Shown here: piece after piece, positions 25,380-34,005 of the stretch
Numbering within the stretch: the stretch's first letter is position 1
Layout of the letters: each line of letters begins with the position of its first letter
Source of the DNA: Pseudomonas sp. PSB18
GTDB taxonomy: Bacteria; Pseudomonadota; Gammaproteobacteria; Pseudomonadales; Pseudomonadaceae
Direction of reading: 5' to 3'
Length of the DNA stretch: 64,000 nt
Assembly (NCBI RefSeq): GCF_014596565.1
Contig: NZ_NOIN01000013.1
Location: forward strand, 86,400-150,399
Notes under the pieces: model-generated
Told to the model about the DNA's origin: nothing
Seen by the model: the letters and a program-made list of their open reading frames with translations, nothing else
Databases searched by the model: none
Translations under genes and position numbers: made by a program

Positions 25380-25991
25380 TTGGAACGCATCGCAGTCATC
25401 GACTTTGAAACCACCGGGATCACCCCGAGCAGCAGTTGTCGAGCCACGGAAATCGCCGTAGTGATTCTCGAGCAAGGCCGGATCGTCGACCGCTACCAGA
25501 GCCTGATGAATGCCGGCGTGCGGGTGCCGGCGTTCATCGAGCAACTGACCGGCATCAGCAATGCCATGCTGCGCAGCGCGCCGTCGGCCGAGCGGGTGAT
25601 GAACGAGGTCAACGAGTTCGTCGGCATCACGCCGTTGCTGGCGCATAACGCCGCGTTCGACCAGAAGTTCTGGGACTTCGAACTGGGGCGGATCAAGCGC
25701 ACCCGCCTGCAGAATTTTGCCTGTTCACTGCTGCTCGCCCGACGCCTGATGCCGGCCGCGCCGAACCACAAGCTCGGCACGCTCAATGCCTTCGCCGGCC
25801 TGCCCCATACCGGCCAGGCCCACCGGGCCATGGCCGACGCCGAAATGGCCGCCAACCTCACCGCGCACCTGGCGTCGGAACTGCGACACAAGCATGGGCT
25901 TCGGGAGCTGTCCCATGATCTGTTGTGCAGTCTGCAGAAGGTCCCGGCGGCGAAGATCAATGAGCATCTCAAGCGTCATCGCGGATTCTAG
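25380..25991 (+). CDS. DEDDh 3'-5' exonuclease (DnaQ-like)
   Basis: A 203-residue exonuclease-fold protein. The DEDDh residues are all present: Asp and Glu in VIDFETTG, Asp in AHNAAFDQKFW, and His and Asp in AHRAMADAEMA. It lacks polymerase or tau-binding extensions, so it is a free-standing DnaQ-like enzyme rather than the replication subunit. The start is uncertain: TTG at 25380 gives MERIAVIDF and has GGAG upstream, whereas ATG at 25320 would overlap the NYN gene. I prefer the TTG. It is probably co-transcribed with the NYN gene. Confidence 0.85.
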   Translation: MERIAVIDFETTGITPSSSCRATEIAVVILEQGRIVDRYQSLMNAGVRVPAFIEQLTGISNAMLRSAPSAERVMNEVNEFVGITPLLAHNAAFDQKFWDFELGRIKRTRLQNFACSLLLARRLMPAAPNHKLGTLNAFAGLPHTGQAHRAMADAEMAANLTAHLASELRHKHGLRELSHDLLCSLQKVPAAKINEHLKRHRGF

Positions 25992-26009
25992 GACCACAGC
26001 CATCCATAT

Positions 26010-26099
26010 GTGGGAGCGAGCCTGCTCGCGATGGCGGTGTGTCAGTCAGTGCAGATATTGACTGACCTGACGCTATCGCGAGCAGGCTCGCTCCCACAG
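26010..26099. repeat. REP doublet (GTGGGAGC family)
   Basis: Units at 26010-26033 and 26075-26099 face each other between the exonuclease gene and the convergent Lrp-type gene; ACTGAC/GTCAGT half-palindromes lie in the spacer. Confidence 0.9.
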
Positions 26100-26153
26100 G
26101 GTCTGATGGCGTATGAAAAAGCTGCGTACACCCGGTAACCCTGTGTGGGGCGG

Positions 26154-26627
26154 CTACTTCCCGTTGCCTTCCAACTGCCCCAACGGCACCCGCTTTTCAA
26201 TGGCGCTGGACAGCACGATCGAGGTCTTGCTGAAGCCGAACTTGGCGATCCGGTTGATCAGTTCTTCCAGTTCCGGCATCGAGCCCACCGCCGCTTGCAT
26301 GATCACGCAGGGATCGCCTGTCACCCGGTGGCATTCGGTCAATTGGGGGATTCTGCACAAGTCGTCGTAGACCTTCTGGTTGCCGTGCTGGTTCATCCGC
26401 AATTCGATCACGCACTGCACCGGCAGGCCGATCTTGGCCATGTCGACCTTGGCCTGGTAGCCGGTAATGATCCCGCTGGCCTCCAGCTTGCTGACCCGCT
26501 CGGCCACGGCCGGGGCCGAGAGGTTCACTTTGCGGGCCAGTTCGGCGTAGGACGCACGACCGTTTTCCAACAGGGCGCTGAGCAGCATGCGGTCGTATTT
26601 ATCCACGGTTTGGCTTCCAAGTGACAT
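26154..26627 (-). CDS. Lrp/AsnC family regulator, divergent from a YedA-like exporter
   Basis: A 157-residue regulator from ATG at 26627; a GTG five codons upstream is possible. An AsnC-type HTH is at about 10-60 (YDRMLLSALLENGRASYAEL, NLSAPAVAERVSKLEASG). The RAM domain follows with VTGDPCVIMQAAVGS. It faces the EamA exporter gene over a 140-base gap, the classic arrangement of a local regulator controlling an amino-acid exporter. The effector is unknown. It is not closely similar to the Lrp-type protein at 3.3 kb. Confidence 0.88.
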   Translation of the reverse strand: MSLGSQTVDKYDRMLLSALLENGRASYAELARKVNLSAPAVAERVSKLEASGIITGYQAKVDMAKIGLPVQCVIELRMNQHGNQKVYDDLCRIPQLTECHRVTGDPCVIMQAAVGSMPELEELINRIAKFGFSKTSIVLSSAIEKRVPLGQLEGNGK

Positions 26628-26767
26628 GACTTTCGAAAGCACGGTTTATAGCGCTGATCTCCGTGGTTTGAAAAGTGTATGGGTTGGATAAACAGGTTTT
26701 GTAGCTTATTTTCCGTTCGGCGCCTTTCTAGAATAACGCTTCTCATTGTCCTGACTTCGAGCTGACC

Positions 26768-27670
26768 ATGCCTGGCCCACGCCGTTTTCCACTGCCGCTG
26801 ATCGCTGCCTTCTTCGCCCTGTACATCATCTGGGGTTCGACCTACCTGGTGATTCGCATCGGTGTGGAGCATTGGCCGCCGCTGTTGCTGGCCGGGATTC
26901 GCTTCGTGCTGGCCGGCTCGCTCATGTATGGCTTCCTGCGCTGGCGCGGGGCGCCGGCGCCGACCTGGGCGCAGTGGAAGGCTGGCGCCATCATCGGCGT
27001 GCTGCTGCTCAGTTTCGGCAACGGCGCGGTCAGCGTCGCCGAGCACACCGGCGTGGCGTCCGGGGTGGCGGCGTTGGCCGTGGCGACGGTGCCCTTGTTT
27101 ACCCTGCTTTGCGGGTATTTCTGGGGCGCGCGTAATACGCGCCTGGAATGGGCAGGCATTGTGCTGGGGCTGATCGGCATCGCCATGCTCAACCTGGGCT
27201 CCAACCTGCAATCCAGTCCGCTGGGGGCCACCTTGCTGGTGTTCGCCGCGGCGTCGTGGGCCTTCGGCTCGGTGCTGAGCAAACATCTGCCGTTGCCGGC
27301 GGGAGCAATGGCCAGCGCCGTGGAAATGCTGGTGGGCGGCGTGGTGCTGCTGATCGGCAGTTTCGCCAGTGGCGAACACCTGGAACGCATCCCACCGTTC
27401 GAAGGCTGGTTCGCACTGGCCTACCTGACGTTCTTCGGTTCGATCATTGCCTTCAACGCCTACATGTATCTGCTCAAGCATGTACGGCCGGCGGCGGCCA
27501 CCAGTTATGCCTACGTCAACCCGGCGGTGGCAGTGCTGCTGGGGATCGTGTTTGCCGGTGAAAGCATTGGCGTCGAAGAATCCCTGGCGATGCTGGTGAT
27601 CATCAGTGCCGTGGTGTTGATCGGGCTGCCCCAGTGGCGCAAGCCCAAGCCTGCGCCGGTTGAATCCTGA
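26768..27670 (+). CDS. EamA family exporter (YedA-like)
   Basis: A 300-residue inner-membrane transporter of the drug/metabolite superfamily with ten hydrophobic helices in two EamA halves. The N-terminal FALYIIWGSTYLVIRIGVEH and the later ATSYAYVNPAVAVLLGIVFAGE are typical of YedA-type exporters, thought to export amino acids or related metabolites. It is divergent from an Lrp/AsnC regulator, which suggests induction by an amino acid. The next gene, rhlE, starts 59 bases downstream. Confidence 0.87.
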   Translation: MPGPRRFPLPLIAAFFALYIIWGSTYLVIRIGVEHWPPLLLAGIRFVLAGSLMYGFLRWRGAPAPTWAQWKAGAIIGVLLLSFGNGAVSVAEHTGVASGVAALAVATVPLFTLLCGYFWGARNTRLEWAGIVLGLIGIAMLNLGSNLQSSPLGATLLVFAAASWAFGSVLSKHLPLPAGAMASAVEMLVGGVVLLIGSFASGEHLERIPPFEGWFALAYLTFFGSIIAFNAYMYLLKHVRPAAATSYAYVNPAVAVLLGIVFAGESIGVEESLAMLVIISAVVLIGLPQWRKPKPAPVES

Positions 27671-27729
27671 ATTAAGGTAAACTGCCGCGCATTGCACACC
27701 CTGCGCTGATTTTTTCCTACGGTACTTCC

Positions 27730-29067
27730 ATGACTTTCGCCACCCTTGGCCTGATCGAACCCTTGCTGCGCGCCCTCGAGACGCTCGGCTACCAGACCCC
27801 GACCCCGGTGCAGGCCCAGGCCATGCCGGCGGTGCTGGCCGGTCGCGACCTGATGGCCGCGGCCCAGACCGGCACCGGCAAGACCGCCGGTTTCGCCGTG
27901 CCGCTGTTGCAGTTGCTGACCACCGAAGGGCCGAAAGTGGCCGCCAACTCGGTACGGGCGCTGATCCTGGTGCCGACCCGGGAACTGGCCGAGCAGGTCC
28001 ATGAAAGCGTGCGCCAGTACGCGCAGAACCTGCCGTTGAGCACTTACGCCGTATACGGTGGCGTCAGCATCAACCCGCAGATGATGAAGCTGCGCAAGGG
28101 CGTCGACCTGCTGGTTGCCACGCCGGGGCGCTTGCTCGATCTGTTCCGGCAGAACGCGCTGAAGTTCAACCAGTTGCAGACCCTGGTGCTGGACGAAGCC
28201 GACCGCATGCTTGACCTGGGCTTCTCCGAGGAACTGGCGAATATCTACAAGGCGCTGCCGAAGAAACGCCAGACGCTGCTGTTCTCGGCGACCTTTTCCG
28301 ACGCCATCCGTTTGCTGGCCGGGCAGATGCTCAATGATCCGCTGAGCATCGAAGTGAGCCCGCGTAACGTCGCCGCCAACACCGTCAAGCAATGGGTGGT
28401 GACGGTGGACAAGAAGCGCAAGCCGGAATTGTTCGTGCATCTGATGCGCAAGAATAAGTGGAAGCAGGTATTGGTGTTCGCCAAGACCCGCAACGGCGTC
28501 GATGCGTTGGTGGAAAAACTCCAGGGCCTGGGCGTCAACGCCGATGGCATTCACGGCGACAAACCCCAGGCCACCCGCCAGCGCGCGCTGGACCGTTTCA
28601 AGCTCGGTGAAGTCCAGATCCTGGTGGCCACCGACGTCGCCGCCCGTGGGTTGGATATCGAAGATCTGCCGCTGGTGGTGAATTTCGATTTGCCGATCGT
28701 CGCCGAAGATTATATCCATCGCATCGGCCGTACTGGCCGGGCGGGCGCCACGGGGCAAGCGATTTCCCTGGTGTGCGCCGATGAAGTGAACCTGCTGTCA
28801 GCCATTGAGATGTTGACCCGCCAGACGTTGACTCGTCAGATGGAGCAGGACTTCGAGCCTGAGCACCGCGTCCCGGATACCGACGCCAGTGGTCAGGTGG
28901 TCAAGAAACCGAAAAAGCCGAAGAAGCCCAAAACGTCGGGCGGTGGTGGCAAGCGCAACCTGGGCAAGTGGGTGGACAGCGGGGACTCGGCACCGGTGGA
29001 ACCTTCGGTCAAGCCGGTGCGCAAAGTACCGGTGTTCAATACCGGGCCGCGTAAACGCAAGCCTTGA
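27730..29067 (+). CDS. rhlE: DEAD-box RNA helicase RhlE
   Basis: A 445-residue DEAD-box ATPase that unwinds short RNA duplexes in ribosome assembly and RNA decay. Motif order is complete: Q motif TPTPVQAQAMP, motif I AQTGTGKT, Ia PTRELAEQ, II DEAD, III SATFS, IV VLVFAKTR, V ATDVAARGLD and VI HRIGRTGRAG. The C-terminal tail is basic and rich in Lys and Pro (KKPKKPKKPKTSGG), fit for RNA binding. Length fits RhlE rather than the longer RhlE2 type. A palindromic repeat array follows the stop. Confidence 0.9.
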   Translation: MTFATLGLIEPLLRALETLGYQTPTPVQAQAMPAVLAGRDLMAAAQTGTGKTAGFAVPLLQLLTTEGPKVAANSVRALILVPTRELAEQVHESVRQYAQNLPLSTYAVYGGVSINPQMMKLRKGVDLLVATPGRLLDLFRQNALKFNQLQTLVLDEADRMLDLGFSEELANIYKALPKKRQTLLFSATFSDAIRLLAGQMLNDPLSIEVSPRNVAANTVKQWVVTVDKKRKPELFVHLMRKNKWKQVLVFAKTRNGVDALVEKLQGLGVNADGIHGDKPQATRQRALDRFKLGEVQILVATDVAARGLDIEDLPLVVNFDLPIVAEDYIHRIGRTGRAGATGQAISLVCADEVNLLSAIEMLTRQTLTRQMEQDFEPEHRVPDTDASGQVVKKPKKPKKPKTSGGGGKRNLGKWVDSGDSAPVEPSVKPVRKVPVFNTGPRKRKP

Positions 29068-29071
29068 TCGT

Positions 29072-29210
29072 TCCCACGCTCTGCGTGGGAATGCATCCGG
29101 GGACGCTCCGCGTTCCATCTTCCGCGTGGGAATGCATCCGAGGACGCTCCGCGTCCTAAAAGCCGAACGCGGAGCGTCCGTTGAGGCACTCCCACGCGGA
29201 GCGTGGGAAT
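29072..29210. repeat. Palindromic repeat array (TTCCCACGC/GCGTGGGAA family)
   Basis: A third repeat family fills this gap: CCCACGCTCTGCGTGGG at 29079-29095, GCGTGGGAATGCATCCGRGGACGCTCCGCG-like units around 29089-29120 and 29124-29155, and mirror parts to 29210. It sits between the convergent rhlE and flavoprotein genes. The sequence reads partly as stacked hairpins. Confidence 0.85.
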
Positions 29211-29212
29211 GA

Positions 29213-30448
29213 TCACTGCCTTAAGAACTCCAGCATCCCCAACCCCGCCGCTCGCCCACTGGCGAAGCAAGCCGTCAGCAGATAACCGCCGGTCGGTGCT
29301 TCCCAGTCGAGCATTTCCCCCGCGCAGAACACGCCGGGTATCTGCTTGAGCATCAGGCGTTCATCCACGGCTTCGAACATCACGCCGCCGGCGCTGCTGA
29401 TGGCTTCGTCCAGGGGGCGGGTTTTCACCAGCGTGATGGGCAATGCCTTGATGGCCTGGGCCAGGCGTGCCGGGTCGGCGAAGCCATCGGCCGGTGTGAG
29501 TTCGCGTAACAACGCCGCCTTGATCCCATCGATCCCCAACTGGCTGTGCAGGTGCTTGGCCATCGAGCGTGAGCCGCGCGGCTTGCTCAAGGCCTGGAGC
29601 ACTTTATCCACAGGCCGGCCCGGCAACAGGTCCAGATGGATCGTCGCGCTGCCATGGCGATTGATGGCCTCGCGAATCGGTGCCGACAGGGCATAGATCA
29701 GGCTGCCTTCGATACCGGTGGCGGTGATCACGCACTCGCCAAGACGGGGGACGTCGTCGTTCAGGCCGATGGCGATGTTTTTCAGCGGAGCGCCGGCGAA
29801 CCTGCTGACCATCAGGTCGCTCCAGGCGTGCACGTCGAAGCCGCAGTTGCTGGGTTGCAACGGCGCGAGGGCGACACCGCGCTGTTCCAATGCCAGCATC
29901 CAGGCGCCGTCGGAGCCCAGACGCGACCAACTGCCGCCGCCCAGCGCCAGCAGCGTGGCGTCGGGTTGCAGCGTCTTTTCACCTTCCGGGCTGGCTATTC
30001 GCAGGCTGTTGTCGGGGTTCCAGCCGAGCCAGCGATGCCGCGTGTGAATCGCCACGCCGGCATCGCGCAGGCGCTTGAGCCAGGCACGCAGCAGCGGGGC
30101 GGCTTTCATGTCGGTGGGGAACACCCGTCCGGAACTGCCGACAAAGGTGTCGATGCCCAGCCCGTGAATCCAGGTGCACAGCTCATCCGCCCCGAATGCC
30201 CGTAGCAACGGGGCGATATGCGCGGCGCGTTCGGCGTAGCGGGACAGAAATGCCGGGAAGGCTTCCGAGTGGGTGATATTCATGCCGCCGACGCCGGCCA
30301 GCAGAAACTTCCTGCCCACCGAGGGCATGCTGTCGTACAGGTCGACCTGAATGCCGGCCTGGCTCAACACCTCGGCCGCCATCAGGCCGGCAGGGCCGCC
30401 GCCAATGATGGCGACGGTTGGGGTGGTGGATGGGGCGGTCGAGGTCAT
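29213..30448 (-). CDS. TIGR03862 family FAD-dependent flavoprotein (HI0933-like)
   Basis: A 411-residue protein with an N-terminal dinucleotide-binding motif, VAIIGGGPAGLMAAEVL, at about 11-27 and the HI0933 family continuation SVGRKFLLAGVGGMNITH. The C-terminal FAD-contact region is seen as IPGVFCAGEMLDWEAPTGGY. Family members are predicted oxidoreductases of unknown substrate; relatives of the BaiN branch reduce steroid-like substrates. The start gives MTSTAPSTTPTVAIIGG. It stands alone with repeat elements on both sides. Confidence 0.87.
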   Translation of the reverse strand: MTSTAPSTTPTVAIIGGGPAGLMAAEVLSQAGIQVDLYDSMPSVGRKFLLAGVGGMNITHSEAFPAFLSRYAERAAHIAPLLRAFGADELCTWIHGLGIDTFVGSSGRVFPTDMKAAPLLRAWLKRLRDAGVAIHTRHRWLGWNPDNSLRIASPEGEKTLQPDATLLALGGGSWSRLGSDGAWMLALEQRGVALAPLQPSNCGFDVHAWSDLMVSRFAGAPLKNIAIGLNDDVPRLGECVITATGIEGSLIYALSAPIREAINRHGSATIHLDLLPGRPVDKVLQALSKPRGSRSMAKHLHSQLGIDGIKAALLRELTPADGFADPARLAQAIKALPITLVKTRPLDEAISSAGGVMFEAVDERLMLKQIPGVFCAGEMLDWEAPTGGYLLTACFASGRAAGLGMLEFLRQ

Positions 30449-30502
30449 GGCGTGGACTGTAGAGAGGGGAATAAGCGCGGCATTCTATCAGCACGAAAAT
30501 CC

Positions 30503-30591
30503 TGTGGGAGCGAGCCTGCTCGCGATTGCGGTGGATCAGCGACATCAATGTGGATGGTGGACCGCTATCGCGAGCAGGCTCGCTCCCACAG
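30503..30591. repeat. REP doublet (GTGGGAGC family)
   Basis: Units at 30504-30526 and 30567-30591 face each other between the flavoprotein gene start and the histone-deacetylase-fold gene end. Confidence 0.9.
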
Positions 30592-30713
30592 GGGGATAAT
30601 GTGGTTAAAAAACAACCAGCCCTCTGCAAGCTATACCCGATATAGCCTGTAGGCCGTTTCGCTCAGGTTATCCACAGGCCGCTCCACAGGCATTGTGGGT
30701 AAGCACCCAGGTT

Positions 30714-31634
30714 TCAATGACACCCTGATGACGTCCAGACCTTTTGTGCGCTGTGATGCAGGATCCCGTGGCGTCGGGCCAGGGCCCTGCGGTCCTTGCT
30801 GTAGCCGCCGCCGATCACGCCCACCACCGGGATGTCGCGCCCGAGACAATGGCGCATGACGCTCTCGTCCCGGGCGGCAAGCCCTTCGTCTGTCAGCTTC
30901 AGGTAACCGAGGGCGTCGTCCTTGTGCACATCGACACCGGCGTCGTAGAGCACCAGGTCCGGCTGGTAGAGCGGCAACAGGTAGTTGAGGGCGTCATCCA
31001 CCACTTGCAGGTACGCCGAGTCTTCCATGCCCATCGGCAGCGGAATGTCCCAGTCGCTTTGGGCCTTGCGTGCGGGAAAATTCTTTTCGCAGTGCAAGGA
31101 AACTGTCACTGCGTCCGGGGTGTCATGGAGTATTCGGGCGGTACCGTCGCCCTGATGCACATCGCAGTCGAAAATCAGCACCCGCGAAACACGGCCACTG
31201 GCGAGGAAATAGCGGCTGATCACCGCCAGGTCGTTGAAAATGCAAAACCCGGCAGGGTGGTCGTAGTGGGCATGGTGGGTGCCTCCGGCCAGATGACAGG
31301 CCAGCCCGTGCTCGAGAGCTTGTTCGGCCGCCAGCAGCGAACCGCCCACGGCCCGTACCGTTCGCCGGGCCAGGGCTTCGCTCCAGGGCAGGCCAAGCCG
31401 CCGTTGGTCTTCGCGGGACAACTCGCCGCTCATGTAGCGTTCGATATAGGCGCGGTCGTGGGCCAGGGCGAGGATCTCGGGCGGGCACAGCGACGGGCGC
31501 AACAGGTCCGCGTCGCGGGTCAGCCCGCTGTCCACCAGGTGGTCGCGCAGCAGGCGGAATTTGTCCATGGGGAAACGGTGTTCCGCCGGGAATTCGGGAC
31601 TGTAGTCTTCGTGATAGATAAGCGGCAGCGGCAT
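30714..31634 (-). CDS. Histone deacetylase family protein
   Basis: A 306-residue zinc-dependent deacetylase-fold enzyme. The catalytic His pair and loop appear as LAGGTHHAHYDHPAGFCIFND. Zinc ligands are in FDCDVHQGDGTARIL (Asp and His), and a further Asp lies in YDAGVDVHKDD. Bacterial members act as acetylpolyamine amidohydrolases, acetoin-utilisation proteins or protein deacetylases; this one is closest to the short class IV-like bacterial type. The substrate is unknown. It is divergent from the GNAT gene, separated by about 120 bases that hold the second copy of the 54-bp repeat. Confidence 0.87.
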   Translation of the reverse strand: MPLPLIYHEDYSPEFPAEHRFPMDKFRLLRDHLVDSGLTRDADLLRPSLCPPEILALAHDRAYIERYMSGELSREDQRRLGLPWSEALARRTVRAVGGSLLAAEQALEHGLACHLAGGTHHAHYDHPAGFCIFNDLAVISRYFLASGRVSRVLIFDCDVHQGDGTARILHDTPDAVTVSLHCEKNFPARKAQSDWDIPLPMGMEDSAYLQVVDDALNYLLPLYQPDLVLYDAGVDVHKDDALGYLKLTDEGLAARDESVMRHCLGRDIPVVGVIGGGYSKDRRALARRHGILHHSAQKVWTSSGCH

Positions 31635-31683
31635 GGTGTTTTCAGCGGTGATTGAATGACCAATCCTACCAGCGATGTAGACT

Positions 31684-31737
31684 CTAGTGGCGTGTGTGGC
31701 TCATTCGTGTACTCAAATTAACCGTACAGGCCAATGG
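31684..31737. repeat. 54-bp repeat, copy 2 (degenerate)
   Basis: CTAGTGGCGTGT at 31684-31695 and ACAGGCCAATGG at 31726-31737 correspond to the arms of the element at 10257-10310. The middle ACTCAAATTAACCGTAC is unchanged. The second arm has lost complementarity at its end. The element lies between divergent genes, about 20 bases before the GNAT start. Confidence 0.7.
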
Positions 31738-31756
31738 GCAAGGAAGGTGAGTAAAG

Positions 31757-32326
31757 ATGGAGCCGATACTGGAGCTGGAAAGTGCGCGATTGCTCATGCG
31801 GCAGTGGCGCGACGAAGATTTGCCGGCGTTTGCGGCCATGTCTGCCGATCCGCAGGTGATGCGTTATTTCCCGGCCCCCCTGAGCCGCCTTGAAAGTGCC
31901 GCGCTGATCGGGCGCGTGCGTGGGCATTTTGCCGAACATGGTTTTGGCTTGTGGGCGCTGGAGCGCAAGGACACTGGTGCGTTTATCGGTTTTACCGGGC
32001 TGGGTGTGGTGGGGTTCGACGCGCACTTCACGCCGGCGGTCGAGATCGGCTGGCGCCTGGCCCGGGAGCACTGGGGCCTGGGTTATGCCAGCGAAGCCGC
32101 CTGGACGGCGTTGCGCTGTGGGTTTGACCGCCTGGGCCTGGACGAAGTGGTGGCATTCACCTCGACCGATAACCTGCCGTCGCAAAAGGTCATGCAGGCG
32201 ATCGGCATGCATCATGACCCGGCCGACGATTTCGAACATCCAAAACTCGCGGTCGATCATCCATTGCGTCACCATGTGCTCTATCGCATCAACCGGGAGC
32301 AGTGGTTGCAGACCCTGCACGGTTAA
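31757..32326 (+). CDS. GNAT family N-acetyltransferase (RimJ/RimL type)
   Basis: A 189-residue acetyltransferase. The GNAT core is seen as ESARLLMRQWRDEDLPAFAA, the acetyl-CoA-binding stretch REHWGLGYASEAAWTALRCG and the C-terminal ASTNLPSQKV-like TSTDNLPSQKVMQAIGMHHD. This order is typical of the Acetyltransf_3 group, which acetylates protein N termini or small metabolites. The acceptor is unknown. GGAAGGTGAG precedes the ATG. It is 94 bases upstream of tesB on the same strand. Confidence 0.86.
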   Translation: MEPILELESARLLMRQWRDEDLPAFAAMSADPQVMRYFPAPLSRLESAALIGRVRGHFAEHGFGLWALERKDTGAFIGFTGLGVVGFDAHFTPAVEIGWRLAREHWGLGYASEAAWTALRCGFDRLGLDEVVAFTSTDNLPSQKVMQAIGMHHDPADDFEHPKLAVDHPLRHHVLYRINREQWLQTLHG

Positions 32327-32420
32327 CCGACACGGACGTCTACACTGCCCGCCAGAATGGGCAACAATTGATCCACCGTCGCGGCGCAGACTGCGCGGTG
32401 TGCTGTGTGAGGAAGTCTGA

Positions 32421-33290
32421 ATGAGCCACGTGTTGGAAGATCTGGTCGACCTGCTGACCCTGGAACCGATCGAAGAAAATCTGTTTCGCGGCCGCAGCCA
32501 GGACCTGGGGTTCCGCCAGTTGTTCGGCGGCCAAGTGCTGGGCCAGTCGCTGTCGGCGGCCAGCCAGACGGTGGAAGAGGCGCGCCATGTGCATTCGATG
32601 CACGGCTATTTTTTGCGTCCGGGCGACGCGGCGTTGCCGGTGGTCTACCAGGTGGACCGGGTACGTGACGGCGGCAGCTTCAGTACCCGCCGGGTGACGG
32701 CGATCCAGAAAGGTCATCCGATTTTCACCTGCAGTGCGTCGTTCCAGTACGACGAGCAGGGTTTCGAACATCAGAGCACCATGCCCCAGGTCGTCGGCCC
32801 GGAAAACCTGCCTTCCGAACTGGAGCTGACCCAGCAGCGGGCGCACCTGTTGCCCGAGCACATGCGGGAAAAACTGCTGTGCCCCAAGCCGATCGAGGTG
32901 CGCCCGGTCACGGAAAAAGATCCCTACAACCCGCAGCCAGCCGATCCGGTCAAATACGTGTGGTTCCGCGCCGATGGCGCCCTGGCGGATTCGCCGGCGT
33001 TGCACAAATACCTGCTGGCCTACGCTTCGGACTTCGGCCTGCTGACCACGTCGATGCTGCCCCATGGCAAGTCCGTCTGGCAGAAGGACATGCAGGTCGC
33101 CAGCCTCGACCACGCCTTGTGGTTCCACGCCGACCTGCGTGCCGACGATTGGTTGCTCTACGCCATGGACAGCCCTTGGGCCGGCAATTCCCGCGGGTTT
33201 TCCCGTGGCAGCGTGTTCAACCGCGCCGGGCAACTGGTGGCCTCGGTGACCCAGGAAGGCCTGATCCGCCATCGCAAGGACTGGGCATGA
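32421..33290 (+). CDS. tesB: Acyl-CoA thioesterase II
   Basis: A 289-residue double-hotdog thioesterase that cleaves medium- and long-chain acyl-CoA to free fatty acid and CoA. The family pattern is clear: FRQLFGGQVLGQSLSAASQ at about 35, MHGYFLRPGD, and the catalytic Asp in AYASDFGLLTT. The Gln of the Asp-Gln-Thr triad lies near the end in SVTQEGLIR. The length matches E. coli TesB (286). GAGGAAG lies eight bases before the ATG. The stop overlaps the next start by ATGA, so the HAD gene is coupled. Confidence 0.92.
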   Translation: MSHVLEDLVDLLTLEPIEENLFRGRSQDLGFRQLFGGQVLGQSLSAASQTVEEARHVHSMHGYFLRPGDAALPVVYQVDRVRDGGSFSTRRVTAIQKGHPIFTCSASFQYDEQGFEHQSTMPQVVGPENLPSELELTQQRAHLLPEHMREKLLCPKPIEVRPVTEKDPYNPQPADPVKYVWFRADGALADSPALHKYLLAYASDFGLLTTSMLPHGKSVWQKDMQVASLDHALWFHADLRADDWLLYAMDSPWAGNSRGFSRGSVFNRAGQLVASVTQEGLIRHRKDWA

Positions 33291-33880
33291 GCCTGGTGGA
33301 TGTACGGCACTGGGTGTTCGACATGGATGGCACGCTGACCGTCGCCGTGCATGATTTCGCGGCGATCCGCGTGGCCCTGGCGATTCCGGCCGAAGACGAC
33401 ATCCTGACCCACTTGGCGGCATTGCCGGCGGATGAAGCCGCCGCCAAGCATGCCTGGCTGCTGGAGCACGAGCGGGACCTGGCGCTGGGCTCCAGGCCGG
33501 CGCCGGGCGCTGTCGAGCTGGTACGTGACTTGGCCGGGCGTGGCTATCGCCTGGGGATCCTGACCCGCAACGCCAGGGAACTGGCCCATGTGACACTTGA
33601 GGCCATTGGCCTGGCCGATTGTTTCGCCGTGGAGGACGTGCTGGGGCGTGACGAAGCACCGCCCAAGCCGCACCCGGGTGGCCTGTTGAAGCTGGCCGAG
33701 GCCTGGAACGTGGCGCCGGCGGACATGGTCATGGTCGGCGATTACCGCTTCGACCTGGACTGCGGCCGTGCGGCGGGTACGCGCACCGTGCTGGTGAACC
33801 TGCCGGACAATCCGTGGCCGGAGTTGACGGATTGGCATGCCCGGGATTGTGGTGAGTTGCGGCGGATGATTTCGGCTTGA
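33287..33880 (+). CDS. HAD superfamily phosphatase
   Basis: A 197-residue hydrolase. Motif I is FDMDGTLT with both Asp residues, motif II is the Thr in GILTRNARE, motif III the Lys in PPKPHPGG and motif IV MVGDYRFDLDCG. A small helical cap lies between motifs I and II, as in phosphoglycolate phosphatase-like (subclass IA) enzymes. The substrate is unknown; coupling to tesB could mean a role in housekeeping of acyl or phosphate intermediates, but that is only positional. ATG at 33287 overlaps the tesB stop. Confidence 0.88.
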   Translation: MSLVDVRHWVFDMDGTLTVAVHDFAAIRVALAIPAEDDILTHLAALPADEAAAKHAWLLEHERDLALGSRPAPGAVELVRDLAGRGYRLGILTRNARELAHVTLEAIGLADCFAVEDVLGRDEAPPKPHPGGLLKLAEAWNVAPADMVMVGDYRFDLDCGRAAGTRTVLVNLPDNPWPELTDWHARDCGELRRMISA

Positions 33881-33904
33881 GAGACAGGTCGGCAGGTCAA
33901 TCGC

Positions 33905-33998
33905 TATCGCGAGCAGGCTCGCTCCCACAATAGATCTGCTGTGAACGCCGATGTTGTAACCGACACAGCTTTCCTGTGGGAGCGAGCCTGCTCGCGAT
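33905..33998. repeat. REP doublet (GTGGGAGC family)
   Basis: Units at 33905-33929 and 33976-33998 in tail-to-tail order between convergent HAD and hydrolase genes. Confidence 0.9.
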
Positions 33999-34005
33999 GA
34001 GGCCT

